Of a stretch of DNA of 64,000 nt, positions 32,233-41,586 are shown piece after piece. Source of the DNA: an uncultured Ruminococcus sp. (GTDB taxonomy: Bacteria > Bacillota > Clostridia > Oscillospirales > Acutalibacteraceae); the NCBI GenBank assembly GCA_902768825.1, contig CACXMR010000003.1, positions 19,485 through 83,484 on the forward strand, in the 5' to 3' direction. A model generated the notes under the pieces. That model was given only the letters and a program-made list of their open reading frames with translations. It was not told the DNA's origin and did no database searches. How positions within the stretch are numbered: the first letter of the stretch is position 1; every line of letters begins with the position of its first letter. Both the position numbers and the translations under genes were made by a program.

Positions 32233-33612
32233 CTACGAGCTTCGGGCGACCTGTTCCTCATAGATGAACTCGGCTACCTGCTGCCGGAAATCGTTCCAGT
32301 TTTGAATGAGTATTACCGACGAGAACATTCCGTTAATATAGATGGGATGCTCTTCTGATGAGAAGTAGAATGTCGTGCTGATGGAGTTGACGCTGGGCGC
32401 AGCCTCTGAAACTATGTTATAGGACAGATAGGTGGAAATATCCGAGGCAAGCGCAGTGATCTCCGATGTCTTGATGTTAGTAGTGATCATCGGCCCTATC
32501 TCATATATCACTGACAAAATAGTGGGAATGTCAGAACGCTTGAGCTGGTTGATGATAATACTGATGACCTCACGCTGGCGCTGGGTGCGTGTAAAGTCGT
32601 CGCCGCTGCAGATTCCGTCCTCGCCGCGGTTCCTGGCGTGCCACAGAGCCTGACGGCCATTGAGATGTACAGTTGCGTGAGTTTTTCCGTCATCGTCAGT
32701 GACAAAATTCAGATTGTTTTTGTTGATGGGCTTGTCCTCTTCCGGGACGGTGTTCATCCACACATAACGGAGATTTGTACGGATGTCCTCCTTGTAATAG
32801 GGGTCAGCCTCAGAGTATTCCGGCTGATCGTTTATCCAGGTCTGCCAGTTGATATAGTCAACCTCCTCGGGAGTAAGCTCTACATCAATTCCGCCAATGG
32901 TGTTGATAATATACTTAAAGCTCGAAAAGTCAACTACTGCGTAACGGTCTATCTTTATGCCGTAATTCTTTTGTATGGTGCTGACGGTCAGACCTGCGCC
33001 TCCATAGGTGTAGGCGGCGTTGAGACGGTTTTCGCCATAACCCGGAATGTCAACAAAGGTGTCACGCATGAGGGAAAGCATCTTGAGCTTTTTGTGCCTT
33101 GTGTCAATAGAAAAAATAACCATAGTGTCGGAGTTTCCGGCAGTGGTGGCGTTAGCTCTGGTATCCTCTCCAAAAAGCATGATGTTGAGCACCATCGGGT
33201 CGTTGAGAAGCTCGCCGTCATAGGTGTCTATCTGGTCGGTGTCGGTCTTTCCCTTTGGGTTGCTGATTGTCGACTGTGAGCTTTTTCCGTCATCTACGGA
33301 GATCTCCTGATAATTGATCCTGTGGAAATATACATACATTATCAGGCAGCCGGTTCCTGCGATTATCAGCAGTGCTCCCAAAAGGGAAGCGACCACGTTG
33401 ATGGCGACCCTGCGCTTGCGCAGCTTAGTGCGCATTGCCGATGCTTTTCTTTCTTTTTCAGGCAAAGCACCCTGCTGAGACCTGCTTTTTTTGCGGCTAT
33501 ATGTGTTTGTGGAGACAGTGCCGGGGGCGTCTCCGTTTTTGACATAATACACTTCTGTAGTGCCTCGTGACTGTTTTCTGCGCTTATTGTATCCGTTGTT
33601 ATCGGTTGACAT
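32233..33612 (-). CDS. LytR-CpsA-Psr (LCP) family phosphotransferase
   Basis: Attaches undecaprenyl-linked polymers such as teichoic acid or capsule to peptidoglycan. The 459-residue protein has a basic cytoplasmic N-terminus, one membrane helix (about residues 90-115, VASLLGALLIIAGTGCLIMYV) and an outside LCP domain: NIMLFGEDTR, MVIFSIDT, MLSLMRDTFVDIPG, RLNAAYTYGG and IDRYAVVDF, with the usual arginine and aspartate residues. I chose the ATG at 33612 behind AAGGAGG; an upstream in-frame ATG at 33669 has no such site. Transcribed in line with yfbR. Confidence 0.92.
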   Translation of the reverse strand: MSTDNNGYNKRRKQSRGTTEVYYVKNGDAPGTVSTNTYSRKKSRSQQGALPEKERKASAMRTKLRKRRVAINVVASLLGALLIIAGTGCLIMYVYFHRINYQEISVDDGKSSQSTISNPKGKTDTDQIDTYDGELLNDPMVLNIMLFGEDTRANATTAGNSDTMVIFSIDTRHKKLKMLSLMRDTFVDIPGYGENRLNAAYTYGGAGLTVSTIQKNYGIKIDRYAVVDFSSFKYIINTIGGIDVELTPEEVDYINWQTWINDQPEYSEADPYYKEDIRTNLRYVWMNTVPEEDKPINKNNLNFVTDDDGKTHATVHLNGRQALWHARNRGEDGICSGDDFTRTQRQREVISIIINQLKRSDIPTILSVIYEIGPMITTNIKTSEITALASDISTYLSYNIVSEAAPSVNSISTTFYFSSEEHPIYINGMFSSVILIQNWNDFRQQVAEFIYEEQVARSS

Positions 33613-33785
33613 ATTACAGCCTCCTTCCGGTCTGTGGGGTGACAGACCTGCGGTCAGTGCGCATTTCAACGTATCAACTATTATATATCAAAAATTGCAG
33701 TTTAGCAAATAGTTTTTTTAAAAAATGTCGTGTTCTATATTTTTTTATTTCCAGCAAGGCTAATATTGTTGATTATTCCGTGATA

Positions 33786-34379
33786 TCACAAAGCAATGTT
33801 CTGTTCGTCCAGCGACAAATAATAGGATGGCAAAAAATCCTCCATAAATACATCCAGCTCAGGCAGCTCCATTCCCTTGAGAGCTTCAAGGAGTCCTGCG
33901 CCGGCTCTCTCAAACTCAGTGTTGCCAAGCCTTTCCTCTTCGATGCACTTTATCAATGCCGAGAGCTTATCGGCTGCTTTGACAAGCTTCAGTGTGTAGG
34001 AATCGGTATCCTGAGGATTGAGCAGGCGCTCATATTCCTCCTTCATATAGTCGGGCAGGGTGCTGATAAGCTGATGGGCTGCCTCTGACTCGATGTCCTT
34101 GTAGGCGTTTCTCATGCTTTTGCTGGAATATTTGATAGGCGTCGGCAGGTCACCGGTGATTATTTCGGTGCAGTCGTGGAAAAGGGCGATAGTAGCGGCG
34201 TGTTCGGGGTCGATATGTCCGCCAAATCGCTTGTTATTTATTATTGCCAGGGCATGGGCAAGCATAGCTACAGTTAGGCTGTGCTCGCTGATATTTTCAA
34301 GTCTGGTATTGTTCATCAGTGACCAGCGGTTGATGTATTTCATCCTGGACATTATTGCAAAAAAATGATAGCTGCTCAT
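33786..34379 (-). CDS. yfbR: YfbR-type 5'-deoxynucleotidase (HD domain)
   Basis: Hydrolyses 5'-deoxyribonucleoside monophosphates. The 197-residue protein closely follows YfbR: YHFFAIMSRMKYINRWSLM, R-x-ENISEHSLTVAMLAHAL, ATIALFHDCTEIITGDLPTP. The HD metal site is H in SEHS, HD in FHDCTE and a later D. GGGAGGGTGCCCT precedes the ATG at 34379, which decides the start. The gene diverges from yfhO and lies upstream of the LCP gene with a 170-base gap. Confidence 0.92.
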   Translation of the reverse strand: MSSYHFFAIMSRMKYINRWSLMNNTRLENISEHSLTVAMLAHALAIINNKRFGGHIDPEHAATIALFHDCTEIITGDLPTPIKYSSKSMRNAYKDIESEAAHQLISTLPDYMKEEYERLLNPQDTDSYTLKLVKAADKLSALIKCIEEERLGNTEFERAGAGLLEALKGMELPELDVFMEDFLPSYYLSLDEQNIAL

Positions 34380-34653
34380 AGGGCACCCTCCCAAAAAACC
34401 TGATAGGAATAAGATAACATATCACGTCTGATATTACAATACCGAAAAATGACCTGACCTAAAAATTTACCATTGCGGCCCGAATAAAATAAAAAAAACT
34501 GGCTATATTACAGTAGATTTTTACCTTCCGATGTGATACAATGAATAAGTATGCTGATATCTGTTCGGCGGCTTCTCTGTGATGACAGCCTGTGCAGCGA
34601 CTGCCTCTGACTGTGATATCTCAGAATTTATTTCTCCGGGAGGAGGCTCATTA

Positions 34654-37437
34654 ATGACAAATGTAAGAACCTTGTCAGGGCGCAAGAAGAATTACTTTCT
34701 GCGGACCTTCCTTTGGGCACTCGGGATAGCTTTCCTGTGTTTTTTGCCCTGGATGATCTATAATGACGGTTATTTCTTCTTCTACGGCGACTATAACGTG
34801 CAGCAGATCCCCTTCCATCAGATGATACATGATTCTGTGCTGGATGGGAATATCGGCTGGAGCTATACCACCGACCTTGGCGCAAACATAATAGGCTCCT
34901 ACAGCTTTTATATGTTCGGCAGCCCGTTTTTCTGGCTGATGCTGCCGTTCCCAAGTGCTGTTGTGCCCTACCTGATGGCGCCTATGCTCATGCTCAAATT
35001 TGCACTGGCGGCTCTTGGCGGTTATACCTTCCTGCGCCGTTATGTAAAAAATCAGAATTATGCTGTTTTTGGCGCAATGCTCTATGCCTTTTCTGGTTTT
35101 GGAATATATAATATCTTCTTTAACCATTTCCATGAGGCTATGGTCATTTTCCCCTTCATGCTTGCGGCAGTCGATGAATTTATCTATGAAAAAAGAAAGG
35201 GAGTCTTAGGGTTTGCCGTCTTTATCGCAAGCTTTATGAACTATTATTTCTTTGCAGGACAGGCTGTGTTCATCTTTATCTACTGGCTCGTAAGAATGTA
35301 TACCGGCAGCTTCAAGATGACCTTTAAGGAGTTTCTCCGCTTTGCCATTGAGGTAGTGCTTGGCTTCTTTGCAAGCTCTGCCATTTTGTTCCCGTCCATC
35401 CTGGCGGTTTTGCAAAACTCAAGAGTAAACAGCTCCTTCAGCGGCTGGAGCTCTCTGGTCTATTCCAGCGAGCAGAGATATGTACATATCTTTGAATCCT
35501 TCTTCTTCCCGCCGGATATGCCCGCATACGCCAACTTTACCCCTGAGTCAAACGCCAAGTGGGCGTCGGTGGCAGGCTGGCTTCCCCTTTACAGTATGGT
35601 GGGCGTCTTTGCCTTCTACAGCATCAAAAAGCACAGATGGCTCAGGGTCCTTATCCCTCTGCTGTTTGTGATAGCCTATGTGCCCATATTCAACAGTCTG
35701 TTCCAGCTCCTCAACTCGGCATACTATGCCCGCTGGTTCTATATGCTGACTCTTATGCTGGCGCTGGGCACAACCCTGGCTCTTGACGACGAAAAGACCG
35801 ATTTCAAACTGGGACTCAGGATGACCTTTATCATCACGGCGGCGATAACCATTCTGATCGGATTCATGCCCTATTCGTCCACATCCCCCAAGGGTGTCAA
35901 GACTATTGAATACGGACTTGAAAAGTATCCTGACCGTTTCTGGATCTGGGTAGCAATTGCTGTTGCCAGCCTGTGTGCATTGGCGATAGTGCTCAATTTC
36001 CGCAGGAGGGAAAAGGCGTTTATCCGTGCTTCGGCTATTGTGCTCTCAGTGATCATAGTCGGCTATGCCAATGTGCTCATCGGCACCGGTGTGCTGAATG
36101 CAAGCTATGATAAGGAATACATCGCCGGATATGTCATCGCCGGCAAGGACGCTTTCCCTGAGCTTGAGGATCTGCATGAGGTCCGCTCGGATTTCTACAA
36201 GGATATCGACAACATCGGTATGTATTGGCAGATTCCCACAATTCAGGCCTTCCAGAGTATTGTTCCTGGGTCGGTAATGGACTATTACAAGTCCGTGGGT
36301 GTTGAAAGAACGGTTGGTTCCAGACCCAAAACCGATGTTTATGCCATCAGAAGCTTCCTGTCGGTCAAGTATCTCTTCGACAATACCCTTGATACAATGG
36401 AGTTTGCCAAGGAGACGGGCTATACCATCATGCCCGGCTGGAAATTCAAGGAAGAAAGCAACGGATACAAGGTCTATGAAAACGAATATTTTATTCCCTA
36501 TGGATTTACCTATGATACCTACGTTACAGACAAGGAGTATGAGGATTGCGAAGAGACCAACAGAAGCAAGCTCATGCTGAAATCCATTGTTCTTAGCGAG
36601 GAACAGGCTGAGAAATACAGCTTCCTGAAGCATGACGAAAAGCTGGGTGAATATACCTATTCTCAGAATGAATACTTCAAGGACTGCGAGGAGAGGAAAA
36701 AGCTCACCTGTTCATATGTGAACTTTGAGAATAACCAGTTTACCGCTGAAATCAAAACCGGTGACAGTCCGGAGCTTGTGGTATTCACAGTTCCCTTTGA
36801 GCCGGGCTGGAGCGCTGAGGTAAACGGTGAGCCGGCTGAGATCGAAAAGGTTGACGTGGGCTTCATGGCTGTTAAGGTTCCGGGCAACACCAACAGCAAG
36901 ATTGTCTTCAGATATAAGACCCCCGGTCTTATGGTAGGACTCATTGCTTCAGGTGTGAGCATCCTGCTGTTTGCGCTTTACATGATCTTCTGGAAGGTGC
37001 CAAAAAAGCGCAGAGACGGCACACTGACACTCATTGATGATATGGAAGGCAGAGAAAAGGCAAAGGACAGCAAGAAAAATGACAATACTGCCGAATCCGC
37101 AGCAGGCGACCAGGCTGTGGTTACTGAGCCTGAGGTAAGTGCTGAGCAGATGCCGACTCTGGAAGATGAGGGTCTGGCTGGACTGTCGGAAGAAAACCAG
37201 GATCAGACTGTTCTTGATGAAACCGGATCTGAGACTGCTGAAGAAAGCGTCAGCAGGTCTGATGGAGACACTGATGATGTGATGTCACTTTTGGAGCTAA
37301 CCGATAAGGATGAAGTCGGCGATGAAGCTGATGACAATCTCAAGGCAATGCTTCAGGATGCACCGGCAGCAAGCACTGATAATTCCGCAGAAAAAAGCAA
37401 AAAGCCCTCAAAGGGCCCGAAATATCTCAGGAAATGA
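34654..37437 (+). CDS. YfhO family multipass membrane protein
   Basis: A 927-residue protein with about twelve to thirteen membrane helices, related to YfhO, a GT-C-like family linked to glycosylation of lipoteichoic acid or other envelope polymers. Early motifs are DGYFFFYGDYNVQQIPFHQM and SFYMFGSPFFWLM, with acidic residues in the first outside loop typical of GT-C enzymes. The extracytoplasmic part (about 490-760) is followed by a final helix and a long acidic cytoplasmic tail (about 790-927), unusual for YfhO. GGGAGGAGG precedes the ATG at 34654. The gene is monocistronic, ending in a repeat block and terminator. Confidence 0.88.
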   Translation: MTNVRTLSGRKKNYFLRTFLWALGIAFLCFLPWMIYNDGYFFFYGDYNVQQIPFHQMIHDSVLDGNIGWSYTTDLGANIIGSYSFYMFGSPFFWLMLPFPSAVVPYLMAPMLMLKFALAALGGYTFLRRYVKNQNYAVFGAMLYAFSGFGIYNIFFNHFHEAMVIFPFMLAAVDEFIYEKRKGVLGFAVFIASFMNYYFFAGQAVFIFIYWLVRMYTGSFKMTFKEFLRFAIEVVLGFFASSAILFPSILAVLQNSRVNSSFSGWSSLVYSSEQRYVHIFESFFFPPDMPAYANFTPESNAKWASVAGWLPLYSMVGVFAFYSIKKHRWLRVLIPLLFVIAYVPIFNSLFQLLNSAYYARWFYMLTLMLALGTTLALDDEKTDFKLGLRMTFIITAAITILIGFMPYSSTSPKGVKTIEYGLEKYPDRFWIWVAIAVASLCALAIVLNFRRREKAFIRASAIVLSVIIVGYANVLIGTGVLNASYDKEYIAGYVIAGKDAFPELEDLHEVRSDFYKDIDNIGMYWQIPTIQAFQSIVPGSVMDYYKSVGVERTVGSRPKTDVYAIRSFLSVKYLFDNTLDTMEFAKETGYTIMPGWKFKEESNGYKVYENEYFIPYGFTYDTYVTDKEYEDCEETNRSKLMLKSIVLSEEQAEKYSFLKHDEKLGEYTYSQNEYFKDCEERKKLTCSYVNFENNQFTAEIKTGDSPELVVFTVPFEPGWSAEVNGEPAEIEKVDVGFMAVKVPGNTNSKIVFRYKTPGLMVGLIASGVSILLFALYMIFWKVPKKRRDGTLTLIDDMEGREKAKDSKKNDNTAESAAGDQAVVTEPEVSAEQMPTLEDEGLAGLSEENQDQTVLDETGSETAEESVSRSDGDTDDVMSLLELTDKDEVGDEADDNLKAMLQDAPAASTDNSAEKSKKPSKGPKYLRK

Positions 37438-37462
37438 TAATCAATTAATTACAGCGTTCGCA

Positions 37463-37522
37463 GCAGGTCAGGGGCTTATGCGAAAAAGCCCCCCCTGACA
37501 ACCCCGAAAACGCTGTTCGCGG
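37463..37522 (+). repeat. GTCAGGGG hairpin module behind yfhO
   Basis: GTCAGGGGCTT (37468), loop with GCGA, AAGCCCCCCCTGAC, then AACCCCGAAAACGCTGTT. Same module as at 24530-24587 (minus) and 43211-43262. Confidence 0.8.
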
Positions 37523-37568
37523 TGACAGATAGACGAACCATGACTGCATGCTCGCAGTTGGTAGTCAA

Positions 37569-37710
37569 CCCAAGAACGACAACACAAAAGTTTTAGTCAA
37601 GCTTTTTCAAAAGCTTGCAGGGTGCAGGGACGGCGTCCCTGCTAAGGGGTTTGGGGAGCGAAGCTCACCAATTGATAAGAAAAACAGCCTGATTCCGTGA
37701 GGAATCAGGC
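37569..37710 (+). repeat. Composite 3'-end repeat block (copy c) with terminator
   Basis: CAAAAGTTTTAGTCAAGC, AAGCTTTTTCAAAAGCTT, GCAGGGACGGCGTCCCTGC, AAGGGGTTTGGGGAGCGAAG, CTCACCAA, then GCCTGATTCC (37687-37696) with GGAATCAGGC (37701-37710) and TAAATTTTTGG. The hairpin is the probable terminator of yfhO and of the converging GH3 gene. These modules fill the 309-base spacer 37438-37746. Confidence 0.85.
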
Positions 37711-37746
37711 TAAATTTTTGGATTTGAATAAATCAGCCGCTGGTTG

Positions 37747-39072
37747 TTACATCATGCCGCGGGCGTATTTCCATGCGATTATCCTGAATGCGGCTCTGTT
37801 TATCATGTCTTCGGTGATCTTGCCGCTCTCAATCGCAGCTTTGATGGATGAAATCGAGCTCTCTATCATGCTGCTGTTGATTATCAACAGGTCATTGCCC
37901 GCAATCACTGCCGCAACTACAGGAGTCTCCTCGCCTTTGTAATTGGATATCGCTCCCATTGACAGGTCGTCTGTTATGATCAGACCTGTAAAGCCCATGT
38001 CCTTTCGCAGCAGTTTGTGCACGTCGGGGGAGAGGGATGCAGGATTGTTTTCGTCAATGCAGTTGACCGTGTTGTGGCTTACCATTACAAGATGAGCCCC
38101 TGCCTTTATTCCTGCCTCAAAGGGTATGAGATCGTTCTTTTTCAGGTCATCTATCGTCCTTGAATCTACCGATGAACCCGTGTGGGTGTCAGAGTTGCTG
38201 CCATAACCGGGGAAGTGCTTGAGGGTCACTGAGACCCCTCTTTTCTGGCTCAGCTCGGTTACTATCCTGACGTAGTCAGCAGTGGTCTTTGCGTCCTCGC
38301 CAAGTGAACGGGAATACATGAAATCGCTTTTGTTTGTTGAAATATCGCAGACAGGCGCAAGGTTTACGTCGATACCAAGCTCATGCAGCAATGTGGCTTT
38401 TTCGTCTGCGTCTGACTGGATGTATGCCATGCCACCGCTTTTATATAATTCTCTGGGAGATTTAAACTCATGGGGAGTAAGCTCTTTGTTTGAGCTGATC
38501 CTGGAAACCGTTCCGCCCTCCTCGTCAACGGCAATGCACAGAGGCACCTTCTGGGAAATAGCCAGTGAGGATATCTTTGAGATCACCTGTTCCTTAGTAA
38601 GGTATGAAAAATCCTTTGCAAATAGCACATAGCCGCCAAGATGGTTTTCTCTTGCTATCTCGATCTCGTCCTCATAGGGCAAACCGGCAATGAGCATCTG
38701 TCCGATTTTTTCATCAAGTGTCATAGATGAAAGATAACGGTAGGCATCCTCGTAGTATGCAGAGAAAATTCCGTTATCACAATACTCCGCAGGCACATTG
38801 TACATGGGATCTATGGAAGTCTGAGAAACTACTGAGGATTGTGTATCTGAGGCATCAGAGGATGGCCCTTCACTAATTACAGAAACGCTGCTGGGGTGCC
38901 AGACGGAGCTTTCCGATTTTGACACCTCGGAAACAGATGTCGTATCTGAGGTCTTGGCAGTGATGTCCTTAACATTCTTTTGCTGGGTTTTGCAGGCGCC
39001 CGATGACAGCAATGCGGCTATCAGTGCGAACAAGGCAATGGCTTTTTTCATTCTGTTATGGTTGATGCTCAT
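37747..39072 (-). CDS. GH3 family lipoprotein, beta-N-acetylhexosaminidase (NagZ-like)
   Basis: Probably removes N-acetylglucosamine from muropeptides at the cell surface. A 441-residue protein with signal ALFALIAALLSSGAC (lipid-anchor cysteine about residue 27), a Ser/Thr-rich linker to about 95, then a GH3 barrel: MLIAGLPYE, KHFPGYGSNSDTHTGSS and LIITDDLSMGAI, where the second aspartate is the nucleophile in this family. KHFPGxG and TDDLSM mark the NagZ branch. GAGGAG lies eight bases before the ATG. The PHP phosphatase gene lies just upstream on the same strand (20 bases). Confidence 0.9.
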   Translation of the reverse strand: MSINHNRMKKAIALFALIAALLSSGACKTQQKNVKDITAKTSDTTSVSEVSKSESSVWHPSSVSVISEGPSSDASDTQSSVVSQTSIDPMYNVPAEYCDNGIFSAYYEDAYRYLSSMTLDEKIGQMLIAGLPYEDEIEIARENHLGGYVLFAKDFSYLTKEQVISKISSLAISQKVPLCIAVDEEGGTVSRISSNKELTPHEFKSPRELYKSGGMAYIQSDADEKATLLHELGIDVNLAPVCDISTNKSDFMYSRSLGEDAKTTADYVRIVTELSQKRGVSVTLKHFPGYGSNSDTHTGSSVDSRTIDDLKKNDLIPFEAGIKAGAHLVMVSHNTVNCIDENNPASLSPDVHKLLRKDMGFTGLIITDDLSMGAISNYKGEETPVVAAVIAGNDLLIINSSMIESSISSIKAAIESGKITEDMINRAAFRIIAWKYARGMM

Positions 39073-39092
39073 GGTCTATTCTCCTCGATAGT

Positions 39093-39872
39093 TTAGTAAA
39101 AAAGTGAATCAGTCAGTTTTAGTCCAAGCTGAAGGGCGGATTCCCTTGCGCTCTCAACACTGTTGTCATAGAGCTGTTCGGGAGTATGACAGTCAGAGCC
39201 TACTATGACCTGAATATCGGTTTTTGCTACCTTATTCCAAAAAAAGGGGTGAGGGTAAGGGTGTCTCAGACCGTCAGGATAGAGATGCTTTTCTCTGCGA
39301 TAACCGTTTGCGTTATATTCCAGTATGACATGGTTTTTTGACGCACATTCTATTATCATAGAGCAGGCGGCTTCCGTGTTTTCGTCAATGGGAAGGTCAT
39401 TGATAAACAGCAGATCAGGATGGGCGACAAATCTGAAAAGCCCCGTCTCCAAGCCTTTGCATATATTCTCCGCATAGTCCATGACATCATCGGTGGATTC
39501 TGCGAAGAAGATGTTTTTAAGCTCACCGCTCCGGGAGTGATAGATATGCTCCCCCAGAGCAAGATAATCAAGCCCCTTTTCCTCAAGAAGCTGCCTGTAA
39601 TAGTCTGTATATTCCGGGTGATATTCTATTTCAAGGCCCTTAAAAAGCCTGATGCTGCTTTGGTACTTATTATTTAGTGAGTCTATAGTGTCAAGATAGT
39701 CCTGCAGCTCACTATAATCCATCCTGTAGCCGAAATCCTGATCCGGAAAGGGTGCGTGATCAGAAAAGCCTAACTGACTCAGCCCTGACCTGACAGCAGA
39801 AAGCACATAATCTTCCTCTGTCCCGAAGGCATGCTTGCACCTGTATGTGTGGGTGTGGAAATTGCTGAGCAA
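39093..39872 (-). CDS. PHP-family histidinol-phosphatase (HisK-like)
   Basis: A 259-residue metal-dependent phosphatase. Motifs are NFHTHTYRCKHA, GFSDHAPF, GLEIEYHPEY, LGEHIYHS, AHPDLLF and VGSDCHTPEQL, the set of PHP residues that bind three metal ions. HisK-type enzymes dephosphorylate histidinol phosphate; no other his genes are in view, so another phosphate substrate is possible. I chose a TTG at 39872 behind GGAGG because it puts the start three residues before the HTH motif; an ATG at 39911 would add residues not seen in the family. Followed by the GH3 gene on the same strand. Confidence 0.8.
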   Translation of the reverse strand: MLSNFHTHTYRCKHAFGTEEDYVLSAVRSGLSQLGFSDHAPFPDQDFGYRMDYSELQDYLDTIDSLNNKYQSSIRLFKGLEIEYHPEYTDYYRQLLEEKGLDYLALGEHIYHSRSGELKNIFFAESTDDVMDYAENICKGLETGLFRFVAHPDLLFINDLPIDENTEAACSMIIECASKNHVILEYNANGYRREKHLYPDGLRHPYPHPFFWNKVAKTDIQVIVGSDCHTPEQLYDNSVESARESALQLGLKLTDSLFY

Positions 39873-39984
39873 AATAACACCTCCAGAAAATCTATAACAA
39901 CATTTTACCACATAATGCGCCGTAATACAAGATACACTATTGTTCGATAAAACGTATAATGTTTTTATAGCCTGCCGCTTCCCA

Positions 39985-40125
39985 TTTCGCGTTGATAGTC
40001 ACTTCGATGCGACAGTTCAGTATCCGTGAGAAGATAGTATCAGCCGCGAGGGTGCAGCAACAAGTCAGGTTTTCCGGCAACGCAAACTCGGGAGCGCAGG
40101 CTCTGCGCCATAAAAGTCCCCCTGA
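39985..40125 (+). repeat. Repeat block in the coaBC upstream region
   Basis: Contains AGATAGTATCAGCCGCGAGG (also near 7340, 24490, 43560), the REP-like GGGAGCGCAGGCTCTGCGC (40090-40108) and AAAAGTCCCCCTGACC, the right arm of the 43211 hairpin. The 326-base divergent spacer 39873-40198 otherwise holds only AT-rich promoter-like DNA such as CTATATAATG at 40163. Confidence 0.7.
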
Positions 40126-40198
40126 CCGCCGGTATTTACAAGCATAAAAAAATGTGCTATAACTATATAATGTAAAGAGAAATCAGGGAGGGATCACT

Positions 40199-41395
40199 GT
40201 GTTGAAGGGAAAAACTATCGTTGTCGGCGTGACCGGAGGAATAGCCGCATATAAGTCCGCCCAGTTGGTGTCTGAGCTTGTCAAGCAGGGCTGTGATGTA
40301 AATGTTGTAATGACAAAAAATGCTTTGAATTTTATCAACCCCATAACCTTTGAGACTCTGACGGGTCACAAATGTCTGACTGATACCTTTGACAGGAATT
40401 TTCAGTATAATGTAGAGCACGTCGAGCTGTCACAGCGAGCGGATGCCTTTATCATAGCTCCGGCGACGGCAAACATTATCGGCAAGGCGGCAAACGGTAT
40501 CGCTGACGATATGCTCAGCACCATGCTTCTGGCCGCAAACTGTCCGTTGGTGATAGCCCCGGCAATGAATACATATATGTACGAAAACAGCATCGTTCAG
40601 GAGAATCTGATGAAGCTGAAAAGGCATGGCTTTATAATAGTAGAGCCTGCGGTGGGCAGACTTGCCTGCAGGGACGTGGGCAAGGGCAAGCTGCCGGACA
40701 TCCCGGTGCTTGTTGACAGCCTGCGCAGTGTGTTTGACAGGAAAGAGGACCTGAAGGGAATAAGGCTTCTGGTGAGTGCCGGACCTACAATTGAGGCGAT
40801 TGATCCGGTGAGATATATTACCAACCATTCATCCGGCAAAATGGGCTATGCAATAGCTCAGGCAGCCGCCGAACGTGGAGCGCAGGTGTGCCTTGTGAGC
40901 GGTCAGGTGGCTCTTGATGTGCCGGATGGGGTAGAGAGAGTGAGCATCCGTTCTGCTGAAGATATGTTCAACGCTGTTTCTGAGAGACTGCCCGACACCG
41001 ATGTGCTTATTATGGCGGCGGCTGTAGCTGATTATACACCGGTGCAGTGTGCCGACCAGAAGATCAAGAAAAAAGACGGAGACATGACCATAGAGCTGAA
41101 AAGGACAAGGGATATATTGAAATATGCCGGAGAGAATAAAAGAGAGGGGCAGATTATCTGCGGCTTCTCAATGGAAACTGAGAACCTTCTCGATAACTCC
41201 CGCAAAAAGCTGATCTCAAAAAACTGTGACATAATCGCTGCCAACAGCATCAGCGAAAAAGGCGCAGGCTTCAGAGAGGACACCAATCGTATCACTGTTA
41301 TAACAAGGGATGGCATAAAGGAGCTTCCCATGATGTCAAAGCTTGAGGCTGCGGATGCTCTGCTGGATGAGATATCCGCCATGCTGGGAGAATGA
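40199..41395 (+). CDS. coaBC: Phosphopantothenoylcysteine synthetase/decarboxylase (CoaBC)
   Basis: Converts 4'-phosphopantothenate and cysteine to 4'-phosphopantetheine in two steps of CoA synthesis. The 398-residue protein has the N-terminal FMN decarboxylase half (GVTGGIAAYKSAQLV; catalytic H in HVELSQRAD; substrate clamp PAMNTYMY) and the C-terminal synthetase half (VSAGPTIEAIDPVRYITNHS, then SGKMG). The start is GTG at 40199 behind GGGAGGG. It is a stand-alone gene, about 190 bases before htrA. Confidence 0.95.
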   Translation: MLKGKTIVVGVTGGIAAYKSAQLVSELVKQGCDVNVVMTKNALNFINPITFETLTGHKCLTDTFDRNFQYNVEHVELSQRADAFIIAPATANIIGKAANGIADDMLSTMLLAANCPLVIAPAMNTYMYENSIVQENLMKLKRHGFIIVEPAVGRLACRDVGKGKLPDIPVLVDSLRSVFDRKEDLKGIRLLVSAGPTIEAIDPVRYITNHSSGKMGYAIAQAAAERGAQVCLVSGQVALDVPDGVERVSIRSAEDMFNAVSERLPDTDVLIMAAAVADYTPVQCADQKIKKKDGDMTIELKRTRDILKYAGENKREGQIICGFSMETENLLDNSRKKLISKNCDIIAANSISEKGAGFREDTNRITVITRDGIKELPMMSKLEAADALLDEISAMLGE

Positions 41396-41586
41396 CAGTG
41401 CCTGAAAATGTGGATGTATGGACAGTTTTCTTGAAGGTCGTTAAGGTTAGGGGGATAATCTTAAAAAAGATTAAGGATAAATTAATACATTGTTATCACA
41501 TAAATATGAATAATGGTATATAATAAGATCATCAAAGGAAAACAAATAACTAATCAATAATACATCTATAATCGGAGGTACTTATC

